Of a stretch of DNA of 12,902 nucleotides, positions 1-6,522 are shown piece by piece. The DNA is taken from contig CADCPL010000051.1 of NCBI GenBank assembly GCA_902803305.1, positions 1 through 12,902 of the forward strand, written 5' to 3'. Each line of letters opens with the position of its first letter. Position 1 is the first letter of the stretch. The DNA comes from an uncultured Lachnospiraceae bacterium. GTDB lineage: Bacteria; Bacillota; Clostridia; Lachnospirales; Lachnospiraceae. A program made the position numbers and the translations under genes. The notes below the pieces were generated by a model. It was not told where the DNA came from, did not search any database, and saw nothing but the letters and a program-made list of their open reading frames with translations.

Positions 1-59
1 CCGTTGTGTATTGTTTTGCAAGATTCTTCTAACATTTGTTCAAAAGTTAATTCTGACAT
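1..59 (-). CDS. rpsA: Ribosomal protein S1 / S1-domain protein, N-terminus only (partial)
   Basis: Only the first 19 codons lie in the window, starting at the ATG at 59-57 and reading MSELTFEQMLEESCKTIHNG (the last residue from an incomplete codon). An acidic opening with an EQMLEES block is what I expect of the S1 proteins that follow ispH in Clostridia. S1 binds mRNA on the 30S subunit through repeated OB-fold domains, but none of these is visible here. The start is well supported: a full GAGGAGG lies 9 bases upstream, inside ispH. The gene overlaps the ispH 3' end by 20 bases in another frame, so it is probably translated from the ispH transcript. The identification rests on 20 residues and gene order; another S1-domain protein is possible. 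Confidence 0.6.
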   Translation of the reverse strand, partial: MSELTFEQMLEESCKTIHN

Positions 60-888
60 AATTTTGAACCTCCTCGATTATTTTTTTAGGGGTGGAAGCC
101 CCTGCAGTAATGCCTACACGCCGGAGTGATCCTCGCGGATCAACTTCAAGGTCATCCTTGGTCTGTACATACTTTGTACAGCAACATTCTCGACTGCAGA
201 TTTCGTAAAGCTTTTGCGTATTGGAACTCTTGCTGTCTCCAATAACGATCATCATATCTACCGATGAGGCAATCGATCTTGCTTCTTCCTGCCTCTCGAT
301 AGTAGCATTACATATTGTATTCACAACGTTAACATTGTACCCTTTTCCTTGCAAGATTTCAACTAATTCTTTAAATTTTACGGGTTGGAATGTTGTCTGC
401 GAAACAACAGTTATGTCCTTATCATCATCTATTTTGTATGCCGATGCTTCTTCTGCGTTCTCGATAACACATGCATCGGCACCGCACCATCCTATTATCC
501 CCGATACTTCGGGATGATTCCGGCTGCCTATCACGACGATATGATTACCGGCAAGACTGTCATGTTCAACGATCCTGTGTATCTTTTTTACAAAAGGACA
601 AGTTGCATCCACAACTCTGAGCGGTGACTGCTGCAAAAGGGATGCCGTCTCCTTTGATACTCCATGGGATCTGATAACGACAACACCTTCGTCAATGTCA
701 CGAATATCCCTGATATCGTTTATCACTCTTACACCTTTCGACTCAAGATCCGCAACAACTTCCTTGTTGTGGATTATCGGACCGAAAGTATAGATGTTTT
801 CACCTTTTTCAACTTCGGAATATACGGTATCAACGGCTCTTTTGACCCCGAAACAGAATCCCGCACTTTTTGCAACGATCGTTTCCAT
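40..888 (-). CDS. ispH: 4-hydroxy-3-methylbut-2-enyl diphosphate reductase (IspH/LytB)
   Basis: IspH catalyses the last step of the MEP isoprenoid pathway, reducing HMBPP to IPP and DMAPP with a [4Fe-4S] cluster in the cytoplasm. The 282-residue product has the three cluster cysteines: C12 in GFCFGV, C97 in DATCPFV and C193 in TICNATIERQ. It also has the substrate-binding histidines H40, H75 (SHGV) and H125, and E127 in NHPEVSG. The start is the ATG at 888, overlapping the cmk stop as TGATG, with AAGGA a few bases upstream; an in-frame TTG one codon earlier is less likely. Length is normal for a stand-alone IspH domain. In many Clostridia IspH is fused to S1 domains. Here it ends with its own TGA, 20 bases inside the S1 gene. 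Confidence 0.97.
   Translation of the reverse strand: METIVAKSAGFCFGVKRAVDTVYSEVEKGENIYTFGPIIHNKEVVADLESKGVRVINDIRDIRDIDEGVVVIRSHGVSKETASLLQQSPLRVVDATCPFVKKIHRIVEHDSLAGNHIVVIGSRNHPEVSGIIGWCGADACVIENAEEASAYKIDDDKDITVVSQTTFQPVKFKELVEILQGKGYNVNVVNTICNATIERQEEARSIASSVDMMIVIGDSKSSNTQKLYEICSRECCCTKYVQTKDDLEVDPRGSLRRVGITAGASTPKKIIEEVQNYVRINF
69..75 (-). promoter_or_regulatory. Ribosome binding site for the S1 gene, inside ispH
   Basis: GAGGAGG on the minus strand sits 9 bases before the ATG at 59, within the last codons of ispH. It fixes the S1 start and shows that S1 is initiated independently rather than made as an IspH fusion. Confidence 0.8.
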
Positions 889-1553
889 CAAAGTCTTCCT
901 TTTGCCTCGGCAAGTATGGCGTTCTTTACCTCTTCGATCGTCATGTCCGAGCTGTCGATGAGCACGGCATCATCAGCCTGTTTTAAAGGAGAATTCTCCC
1001 TTGTCATATCCCTGTGATCTCTTTCGATTATATCGGCTTCGATCTGTTTGATATCGCTTGTTATTCCCTTTTCCGTCAGTTCATCAAAACGTCTCTTTGC
1101 CCGGACCGAACTTGAAGCCGTAAGATATATCTTGCATTTACTGTCGGGCAGGACGACCGTGCCGATATCTCTTCCGTCCATCACGACGTCCTTGGTTGCG
1201 GCCAGCTTCTTCTGAAGATCCACAAGCTTCTTGCGTACCTTCAGATTAGCGCTTGATGCTGATGCCATATTTCCCACTTCTTCAGTTCGAAGATAAGCAT
1301 TTACGTTTTCGCCCATAAGAAGAACAACCTGCTGACCGTTCTCGTATTCGATCGATATATCGGCATCCTCGCAGGCCTTTTCTATACCGGCCGTATCTTC
1401 CCTGTCTATACCCTTTCGGATAAGATAAAGCGCCATGGCTCTGTACATAGCTCCCGTGTCCACGTATATGAAACCGAGCTCCTTTGCGACCATTTTGGCG
1501 ATCGTGCTCTTTCCTGCTCCCGCAGGTCCGTCAATTGCTATGCTTTTACTCAT
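888..1553 (-). CDS. cmk: Cytidylate kinase (CMP/dCMP kinase)
   Basis: Cmk phosphorylates CMP and dCMP with ATP in pyrimidine nucleotide recycling. The 221-residue protein opens with the P-loop GPAGAGKST at residues 9-17, followed by the DTGAMYRA block of the NMP-binding region. DGRDIGTVVLPD and the arginine-rich RDHRDMTRENSPLKQADDA lid near the C-terminus are standard for bacterial Cmk. I chose the ATG at 1553 because GGGAGG lies 7-8 bases upstream and the protein then begins directly with the kinase core. The frame stays open back to 1640, but that extension runs through the structured intergenic element and is not family sequence. The stop overlaps the ispH start by one base, so translation is probably coupled. 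Confidence 0.97.
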   Translation of the reverse strand: MSKSIAIDGPAGAGKSTIAKMVAKELGFIYVDTGAMYRAMALYLIRKGIDREDTAGIEKACEDADISIEYENGQQVVLLMGENVNAYLRTEEVGNMASASSANLKVRKKLVDLQKKLAATKDVVMDGRDIGTVVLPDSKCKIYLTASSSVRAKRRFDELTEKGITSDIKQIEADIIERDHRDMTRENSPLKQADDAVLIDSSDMTIEEVKNAILAEAKGRL

Positions 1554-1575
1554 ATGCTTCCTCCCTTTCTTTCTT

Positions 1576-1622
1576 AAGGACGCTCGGCCATTAGAATCAC
1601 CTTCGGTGATGGGGCCCCTCCT
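1576..1622 (-). other. Structured intergenic element B (flavoprotein-cmk)
   Basis: The gap before cmk (1554-1620), with the last bases of the flavoprotein gene, holds AGGAGGGG, a perfect 6-bp hairpin (ATCACC-GAA-GGTGAT, 1596-1610), a GGCC that can pair with an upstream GGCC (1586-1589 with 1613-1616), and TCCT (1577-1580), which can pair with AGGA at 1619-1622. The whole can fold into one long interrupted stem that occludes the purine run. No T-tract follows, so it is not a standard terminator. It shares motifs and order with the element between scpA and scpB: GGAGGG, CCC, hairpin, GATTC, then GAGCG and CC. Whether it acts in RNA is inference. Confidence 0.5.
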
Positions 1623-2853
1623 ATCTACATTTACCTGCAAGATGTCCCGTTGACCATGCTATCTGCAGGTTAAAGCCTCCGGTAAGCGCATCCGTATCGA
1701 TCATCTCTCCCGCAAAGTATAATCCGTTTATACTTTTGCACTCCATCGTTGACGGATTGATCATCGATGTACTCACTCCGCCTCTTGTGATTATGGCTTC
1801 GTCGAATCCACGGTTACCCGTAATCTTTACTTCAAAGTTCTTCAGGATATCGCAAAGCTGCTGTCTCTCCTGTTTTGTGATCAGGTTGACTTTTTTGTGA
1901 GGTTCTATGCCCGTTCTTTTAATAACGACCGGTATTAATTTGTTCGGCAGAAGTTCTCCGAGCGAATTGGCGAAATCCCTGTTCTGCCCTTTTGCAAAAT
2001 CACGCAGTACCCTTTTATCAAGTTCCTCCCGGGAAAGCGCGGGCTTTAAATCAATACTGACCGTTATTCCTTTTTTGTAATCCTCCGGCCCGATATATGA
2101 AGAAGCCGATAAGATCAGCGGACCGGATACTCCGAAATGTGTAAAGAGCATTTCCCCGAAGCCCGAATATAGCATCTTTTTTCCGGAGTGCACCGAGATC
2201 TCAACATTCTTAAGTGTAAGTCCCTGCATGGACAATACGCCTGCATCCCCGCTCTCAAACGGAACAAGCGCAGGTTCCTGGGGGACTACCCTGATCCCGA
2301 GATCCTCGATCAGCTTAAGTGAACTGCCGTCAGATCCGGTAAGCGGATAAGACTTCCCTCCAACTGCCATGATGACGGCATCGGCATCTATTGTTTTCTC
2401 CGAGCCTCGGGCATTTATAATAACGCCCGATATCGAATCATCGGAACACAGGATCTGCACAGCTCTGGTGCAAAGTCTTACATCGACCCCTTTTCTTTTC
2501 AGTTCTCTTCTGAGAACATCTATCACCGATGAAGAATGATCGCTTTTCGGGAATACCCGTTCCCCGCGTTCAACCTTAGTCTCAAGTCCCATAAGGTTGA
2601 ACAGTTCGATCGTTTTTACGTTATCAAGATCATAAAAAGCACTGTACAAAAACTTCGGGTTTGTCACAACATTATCAAAAAGCTCTTCCGTAGGACAGGC
2701 GTTGGTCAGATTACATCTGCCTTTTCCCGTCAGGAAAAGCTTTTTGCCAAGCTTATCGTTCTGTTCGATAAGCACAACCTGGTTTCCGCTGTCTGCTGCA
2801 GAGATCGCAGCCATCATTCCGGCCGGTCCTCCTCCAACAACGCAAACTCTCAT
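1621..2853 (-). CDS. HI0933-family NAD(P)/FAD-dependent oxidoreductase (YhiN-like flavoprotein)
   Basis: This is a 410-residue soluble flavoprotein of the HI0933/YhiN family (often labelled aminoacetone oxidase family). It has an N-terminal Rossmann FAD site (VVGGGPAGMMAA, residues 5-16), an acidic residue closing the second strand (LIEQ), and the family signature GKGRCNLTN at residues 43-51. The C-terminal ITRGGVSTS and GLYFAGEMIDTDALTGG blocks complete the FAD fold. Its physiological substrate is not established for most members, so I assign no reaction. The ATG at 2853 abuts the TetR stop (TAA-ATG) and AGAGGG lies 11 bases upstream, which suggests coupling to the regulator gene. The order flavoprotein-cmk-ispH-S1 is familiar in Clostridia. 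Confidence 0.9.
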   Translation of the reverse strand: MRVCVVGGGPAGMMAAISAADSGNQVVLIEQNDKLGKKLFLTGKGRCNLTNACPTEELFDNVVTNPKFLYSAFYDLDNVKTIELFNLMGLETKVERGERVFPKSDHSSSVIDVLRRELKRKGVDVRLCTRAVQILCSDDSISGVIINARGSEKTIDADAVIMAVGGKSYPLTGSDGSSLKLIEDLGIRVVPQEPALVPFESGDAGVLSMQGLTLKNVEISVHSGKKMLYSGFGEMLFTHFGVSGPLILSASSYIGPEDYKKGITVSIDLKPALSREELDKRVLRDFAKGQNRDFANSLGELLPNKLIPVVIKRTGIEPHKKVNLITKQERQQLCDILKNFEVKITGNRGFDEAIITRGGVSTSMINPSTMECKSINGLYFAGEMIDTDALTGGFNLQIAWSTGHLAGKCR

Positions 2854-3402
2854 TTAAAAGAATCCCTCTATGGTTTCCTGAAGTGTCGGAAGTATCTCCT
2901 CGGTTGTCAGATCAAGTTCGCCGCATATTGCCATGCAAGCCATGCCGTGCATGAATATGAACACTTTCATGAAGATATCGCCGGCCCTGTTCATGTCAAG
3001 GTTCTTGATACGCCGAAGCTGCTTAATGACAAAACCGTTCTCCGCACCGTTTATAAGGTCGTACATGGTGTTATTGTCATCGTGAGGAGTAAGGAACAAA
3101 AGCTTAAAAAGATTGAGCTCCTTTTTTGCAAAAGATATATAGCATAAACCGAGATCTACGAAAGGAGTGTCATTGGTCTGTTCGAAGTCAAGGCAGAACT
3201 GCTCGTAAAAGGCCTTTGCCTTAACAAAAACTTCGTTTGAAAGTTCCTCCATATTCGTATACACGCGGAAGATAGGCTGCGTACTGCATGAGATGTGAGA
3301 TGCGAGTTTTCTTGCCGTGAGCATTTCGATCCCCTGTGTCCTTACAAGGTCAAATGCTCCATCCAGTATCATCTGCTTGGTTATCTGTTCTTTTCTTGCC
3401 AT
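2854..3402 (-). CDS. TetR-family transcriptional regulator
   Basis: A 182-residue TetR/AcrR-type repressor. The N-terminal domain has the typical opening helix (ITKQMILDGAFDLVRTQGIE) and a helix-turn-helix around residues 27-48 (MLTARKLASHISCSTQPIFR), then a largely helical ligand domain of ordinary length that I cannot assign to an inducer. Start: ATG at 3402 with GAGAGGG just upstream. It leads the unit flavoprotein-cmk-ispH-S1, with its stop directly against the next ATG, and follows the terminator of the decarboxylase operon. Plausible targets are its own promoter and hence the flavoprotein gene. Control of the upstream carboxylase operon is possible but unsupported. Ligand and operator are unknown. 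Confidence 0.9.
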   Translation of the reverse strand: MARKEQITKQMILDGAFDLVRTQGIEMLTARKLASHISCSTQPIFRVYTNMEELSNEVFVKAKAFYEQFCLDFEQTNDTPFVDLGLCYISFAKKELNLFKLLFLTPHDDNNTMYDLINGAENGFVIKQLRRIKNLDMNRAGDIFMKVFIFMHGMACMAICGELDLTTEEILPTLQETIEGFF

Positions 3403-3426
3403 AATACCCTCTCAAATAGATTTGAT

Positions 3427-3457
3427 AAAAAACGGGCAGTCATTTGATGACCGCCCG
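3427..3457 (-). terminator. Rho-independent terminator of the decarboxylase operon
   Basis: A 10-bp stem (arms 3448-3457 and 3433-3442, one G-U pair) closes a five-base loop and is followed by six T residues. It starts 30 bases after the stop of the last operon gene and ends the five-gene unit. Confidence 0.9.
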
Positions 3458-3460
3458 ATA

Positions 3461-3490
3461 ATTGTAACACACGTTATGGTATATTGTCTA
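3461..3490 (-). promoter_or_regulatory. Candidate promoter and operator-like palindrome for the tetR unit
   Basis: TAGACA (3485-3490) and TACAAT (3461-3466) each match the sigma-70 consensus at 5 of 6 bases, are 18 bases apart, and TG stands one base before the -10 (extended -10). A small inverted repeat, TAAC-N4-GTTA (3465-3476), overlaps the -10 and could be a repressor site. The problem is position: the predicted start near 3454 lies inside the preceding terminator hairpin, whose T-tract the new transcript would still carry. Treat as a candidate. Confidence 0.4.
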
Positions 3491-4924
3491 TACCGGATAA
3501 GCAGCTGAATCGGTATCGGCTTTCTTCATATCCATCTTGCTCTGCTGAGCTTCACGATACTTGAAGAAATCTGTGGCAACCTGGGGGAACAGTGCATACG
3601 TGAGCACGTCCTCATCCTGCTGCTTGTACTGCTTCATCTCTGCCTCAAGTGACTCAAGCTCGGGCTTGTCGTGACCTGTAGCTTCCGCAGAACGTGCCGT
3701 GGATCTCTTCTCGCCCGGGATAACCTTGTTGATGACTTCCTCGTTCATAGGCTTAACAGTCTGGCCGTAGTTACCGCGGAGAAGATCCTTGAACTCACCT
3801 GTTGCCATCTTGTATCTCTCGCCCATAAGAACGTTGAAGATAGCCTGTGTTCCGACGATCTGTGACGAAGGTGTAACAAGGGGCGGCTCACCGCAGTCCT
3901 TACGTACCTTCGGGATCTCCTCGAGAACCTGCTGGTATTTATCTTCCGCATTCTGCTCTTTAAGCTGCGATACCATGTTTGAAAGCATTCCGCCGGGAAC
4001 CTGATACAGAAGGGTCTTGATATTTACACCGAGAACCTTTGTGCTCATAAGACCGGACTCGATGCACTCTTCCCTGTAAGGGCGGAAGTAATCGGCGATC
4101 TCTGCAAGCTTTGTCTGTGAAAGACCGGTATCGTAAGGTGTTCCCTTGAACGTCTCAACCATAACCTCGGTAGCCGGCTGGCTTGTTCCGAGAGCGAACG
4201 GTGAGATCGCACAGTCGATAACATCAACGCCTGCCTCAACTGCTTTGAGCTGTGTCATTGAAGCGCAGCCCGATGTATAGTGTGTATGAAGCTGGATAGG
4301 AAGCTTTGTATTCTCCTTCATGGCCTTGATCAGATCGGCTGCCCTGTAGGGAACAAGAAGTCCTGCCATATCCTTGATACAGATCGAATCGGCACCCATC
4401 TCCTCGATCTTCTTTGCCATATCTGCCCAGTACTCAAGCGTATATGCATCACCGAGCGTATATGAAAGAGCGACCTGTGTGCTTCCTCTTCCCTCCTGCT
4501 TCTTGACACGGTTTGTCGCATCAACTGCAGCCTGAAGGTTACGAAGATCGTTAAGGCAGTCAAAGATCCTTATGATATCGATACCGTTGGCGATCGATTT
4601 TTCAACGAAAGCGTTTACCACATCATCCGCATAAGGTCTGTATCCGAGAATGTTCTGTCCTCTGAACAGCATCTGCAGCGGAGTTTTCTTAAATCCGTCT
4701 TTTAACTTACGAAGTCTTTCCCACGGATCCTCTTTAAGGAAGCGAAGGGAAGCATCAAATGTTGCACCACCCCAGCATTCTACTGCGTGGTAACCTATCT
4801 CATCCATCTTATCTATGATAGGGAGCATTACTTCGGTGGGCATTCTTGTGGCAATAAGAGACTGATGTGCATCTCTTAATACGGTTTCCATTATGCCGAC
4901 CGGTTTCTTTTTAACTTCAGCCAT
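3488..4924 (-). CDS. oadA: Pyruvate/oxaloacetate-type carboxyltransferase subunit (OadA / transcarboxylase 5S-like), without biotin domain
   Basis: A 478-residue enzyme of the HMGL-like TIM-barrel family that transfers carboxyl between biotin and a 2-oxoacid (oxaloacetate to pyruvate or the reverse). Metal and catalytic residues are visible: D18 in LRDAHQSL, the lysine that is carbamylated in this family at K184 (CIKDMAGL), and H213/H215 in LHTHYTSG. A PYC/OADA conserved domain follows the barrel (LLYQVPGGMLSN onward). It ends without an MKM biotin motif or Ala-Pro linker, so it resembles the transcarboxylase 5S subunit and needs the separate biotin protein encoded upstream. I chose the ATG at 4924 because GGAGG lies 8 bases before it; the upstream ATG at 4939 would put that site inside the gene. 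It is the last gene of the operon, 39 bases after oadB, with a strong terminator following. Confidence 0.93.
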   Translation of the reverse strand: MAEVKKKPVGIMETVLRDAHQSLIATRMPTEVMLPIIDKMDEIGYHAVECWGGATFDASLRFLKEDPWERLRKLKDGFKKTPLQMLFRGQNILGYRPYADDVVNAFVEKSIANGIDIIRIFDCLNDLRNLQAAVDATNRVKKQEGRGSTQVALSYTLGDAYTLEYWADMAKKIEEMGADSICIKDMAGLLVPYRAADLIKAMKENTKLPIQLHTHYTSGCASMTQLKAVEAGVDVIDCAISPFALGTSQPATEVMVETFKGTPYDTGLSQTKLAEIADYFRPYREECIESGLMSTKVLGVNIKTLLYQVPGGMLSNMVSQLKEQNAEDKYQQVLEEIPKVRKDCGEPPLVTPSSQIVGTQAIFNVLMGERYKMATGEFKDLLRGNYGQTVKPMNEEVINKVIPGEKRSTARSAEATGHDKPELESLEAEMKQYKQQDEDVLTYALFPQVATDFFKYREAQQSKMDMKKADTDSAAYPV

Positions 4925-4963
4925 TTTTATATCCTCCATTTATAAAATAATGACATGTGATGA

Positions 4964-6115
4964 TCAAAATACACCGAAAATAGCCATAAATGTTCCGGCT
5001 GCCACGGCTGTTCCGATAACGCCCGCAACATTCGGGCCCATCGCATGCATCAGAAGGAAGTTCGTCGGATCAGCTTCCGCACCGACCTTCTGAGAAACAC
5101 GTGCTGCCATGGGAACGGCGGATACACCGGCCGATCCGATCAGCGGATTGACTTTTCCGCCCGTAAGTACACACATGAGTTTACCGAACAATACACCTGC
5201 TGCGGTACCGAAAGCAAATGCTATAAGACCAAGAACGACGATCTTAAGAGTATCTGCATTCAGGAATGCTTTGGCGGATGTTGTTGCTCCGACTGATGTG
5301 CCAAGCAGAATAACGACTATATACATAAGTGCATTACTTGCAGTATCCGTAAGCTGTCTGACGACTCCCGACTCCTTAAAGAGATTACCGAGCATCAGCA
5401 TACCTACAAGAGGTGCCGTAGTGGGAAGGATCATACATACAACTATGGTAACTATGATAGGGAACAGTATCCTTTCAAGCTTGGAAACCGGACGAAGCTG
5501 TTCCATTTTGATCTTACGTTCCTTCTCGGTAGTAAGAAGCTTCATTATAGGCGGCTGTATGATAGGTACCAGCGACATATACGAATACGCCGCGACGGCG
5601 ATGGGGCCGAGAAGAGCCGTCTGTCCGAGCTTACTTGCCAGGAAGATCGAAGTAGGACCGTCAGCACCGCCTATGATGGCTATTGCTGCTGCAGCCTTAT
5701 CATTGAATCCCATGGCTATTGCCATGAAATATGCTCCGTAGATACCGAACTGAGCTGCCGCACCAAGGAGGAAGCTCTTCGGATTTGCAATGAGCGGACC
5801 GAAATCCGTCATAGCTCCGACTCCCATGAATATAAGAGACGGAAGTATTGCCCATTCATCCAGCTTGTAGAAGTAATAAAGCAGTCCGCCGGTACCGTTG
5901 GCGGCTTCTTCTATCTTCAGCATGATATCAGGATAGATATTCACGAGAAGCATACCGAATGCTATGGGAGTCAACAGCAATGGCTCAAAGCCCTTTGCTA
6001 TTGCCAGATACAGGAACGCACATGCTACAGCGATCATAAGATAATTGCCCCATGATAAGCCCAGAAATGCCGTCTGCTGTAACAGGTTCCCAAATGTATT
6101 TGCTACATATGACAT
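4964..6115 (-). CDS. oadB: Sodium ion-translocating decarboxylase beta subunit (OadB/MmdB)
   Basis: A 383-residue polytopic membrane protein that decarboxylates carboxybiotin and couples this to Na+ export. Diagnostic family blocks are present: GGADGPTSIFLASKL from residue 149 with the essential aspartate, NPLIGSAGVSAVP at 323-335, and GAEADPTNFLLMHAMGPNVAG near the C-terminus. Many hydrophobic segments are separated by short loops, with one longer charged loop around residues 196-214 (TEKERKIKMEQLRP). The start ATG at 6115 has GGAGGT upstream. It sits between the biotin carrier and the 5S-like carboxyltransferase, the position of the pump subunit in mmd operons. Oxaloacetate- and methylmalonyl-CoA-type systems share this subunit family, so sequence alone does not decide the substrate. 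Confidence 0.96.
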   Translation of the reverse strand: MSYVANTFGNLLQQTAFLGLSWGNYLMIAVACAFLYLAIAKGFEPLLLTPIAFGMLLVNIYPDIMLKIEEAANGTGGLLYYFYKLDEWAILPSLIFMGVGAMTDFGPLIANPKSFLLGAAAQFGIYGAYFMAIAMGFNDKAAAAIAIIGGADGPTSIFLASKLGQTALLGPIAVAAYSYMSLVPIIQPPIMKLLTTEKERKIKMEQLRPVSKLERILFPIIVTIVVCMILPTTAPLVGMLMLGNLFKESGVVRQLTDTASNALMYIVVILLGTSVGATTSAKAFLNADTLKIVVLGLIAFAFGTAAGVLFGKLMCVLTGGKVNPLIGSAGVSAVPMAARVSQKVGAEADPTNFLLMHAMGPNVAGVIGTAVAAGTFMAIFGVF

Positions 6116-6135
6116 TTTATGACCTCCACGTGGAA

Positions 6136-6504
6136 TTAGTTAAGTGTTGCAAGAAGCTGACCTGCTGCGCAAGGATCACCGACTGCACAGTCGATGCTTG
6201 CTATCGTACCATCCTTGGGTGCTACAACGGGTATCTCCATCTTCATGGCTTCAATGATGACAACTGCATCTCCTGCCTTGATGGAATCACCGACACCGGC
6301 AACGATCTTAAATACCTTTCCTGCTGCACCGGCTTCGATCCTTACCGACCCTGCACCTGCAGATGAAGCTGCTGCGGCGGGAGCTGCCTTGGGTGCTGCC
6401 TTGGGAGCTGCCTTAGGCGCTGCTGCGGGAGCTCCTGATGATGCTCCTTCTTCTACTGTTACATCATATACGTTTCCATTAACGGTAATTGTATAGTTTT
6501 TCAT
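6136..6504 (-). CDS. Biotin carrier protein of the decarboxylase/transcarboxylase (1.3S / MmdC-like)
   Basis: A 122-residue biotin acceptor that shuttles carboxyl groups between the carboxyltransferases and the membrane pump. The N-terminus (MKNYTITVNGNVYDVTVEE) is the usual attachment segment, residues 21-50 form a flexible Ala/Pro/Lys linker, and the last 75 residues are a biotinyl domain with EAMKMEI, where K88 is the expected biotinylation site. Size and layout resemble the 1.3S subunit of transcarboxylase and MmdC. The start is the ATG at 6504, with AGGAGG 7 bases upstream; an in-frame TTG two codons earlier is unlikely. A biotin protein ligase is needed in trans and is not encoded in this window. 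Confidence 0.96.
   Translation of the reverse strand: MKNYTITVNGNVYDVTVEEGASSGAPAAAPKAAPKAAPKAAPAAAASSAGAGSVRIEAGAAGKVFKIVAGVGDSIKAGDAVVIIEAMKMEIPVVAPKDGTIASIDCAVGDPCAAGQLLATLN
6383..6430 (-). repeat. 12-bp in-frame tandem repeat encoding the Ala-Pro-Lys linker
   Basis: About four copies of a 12-base unit (plus strand gctgccttgggn, the last copy diverged) encode repeated APKA blocks in the biotin protein linker. Such runs vary in copy number without breaking the frame, and change linker length only. Confidence 0.8.
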
Positions 6505-6522
6505 GATCAATCCTCCTGTTTA

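Noticed and set aside
1554..1640. A 29-residue N-terminal extension of cytidylate kinase
   Set aside because: It crosses the folded intergenic element and the flavoprotein stop. GGGAGG stands directly before the ATG at 1553, where the family sequence begins.
2536..3147. A 203-codon plus-strand open frame across the TetR/flavoprotein junction
   Set aside because: It is antisense to two well-supported genes and has no ribosome site or domain. The other plus-strand frames at 8916-9663, 10350-10874 and 11845-12312 were rejected for the same reason.
4925..4939. Upstream ATG for the 5S/OadA-like subunit
   Set aside because: The GGAGG ribosome site lies within these five codons and serves the ATG at 4924.
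5109..5741. A 210-codon open frame on the plus strand
   Set aside because: It lies entirely opposite oadB, whose family motifs are unmistakable. It has no ribosome site or recognisable protein features.
6383..6430. Tandem repeat as a CRISPR, VNTR or foreign element
   Set aside because: It is an in-frame 12-base repeat that encodes the Ala-Pro-Lys linker typical of biotin carrier proteins.
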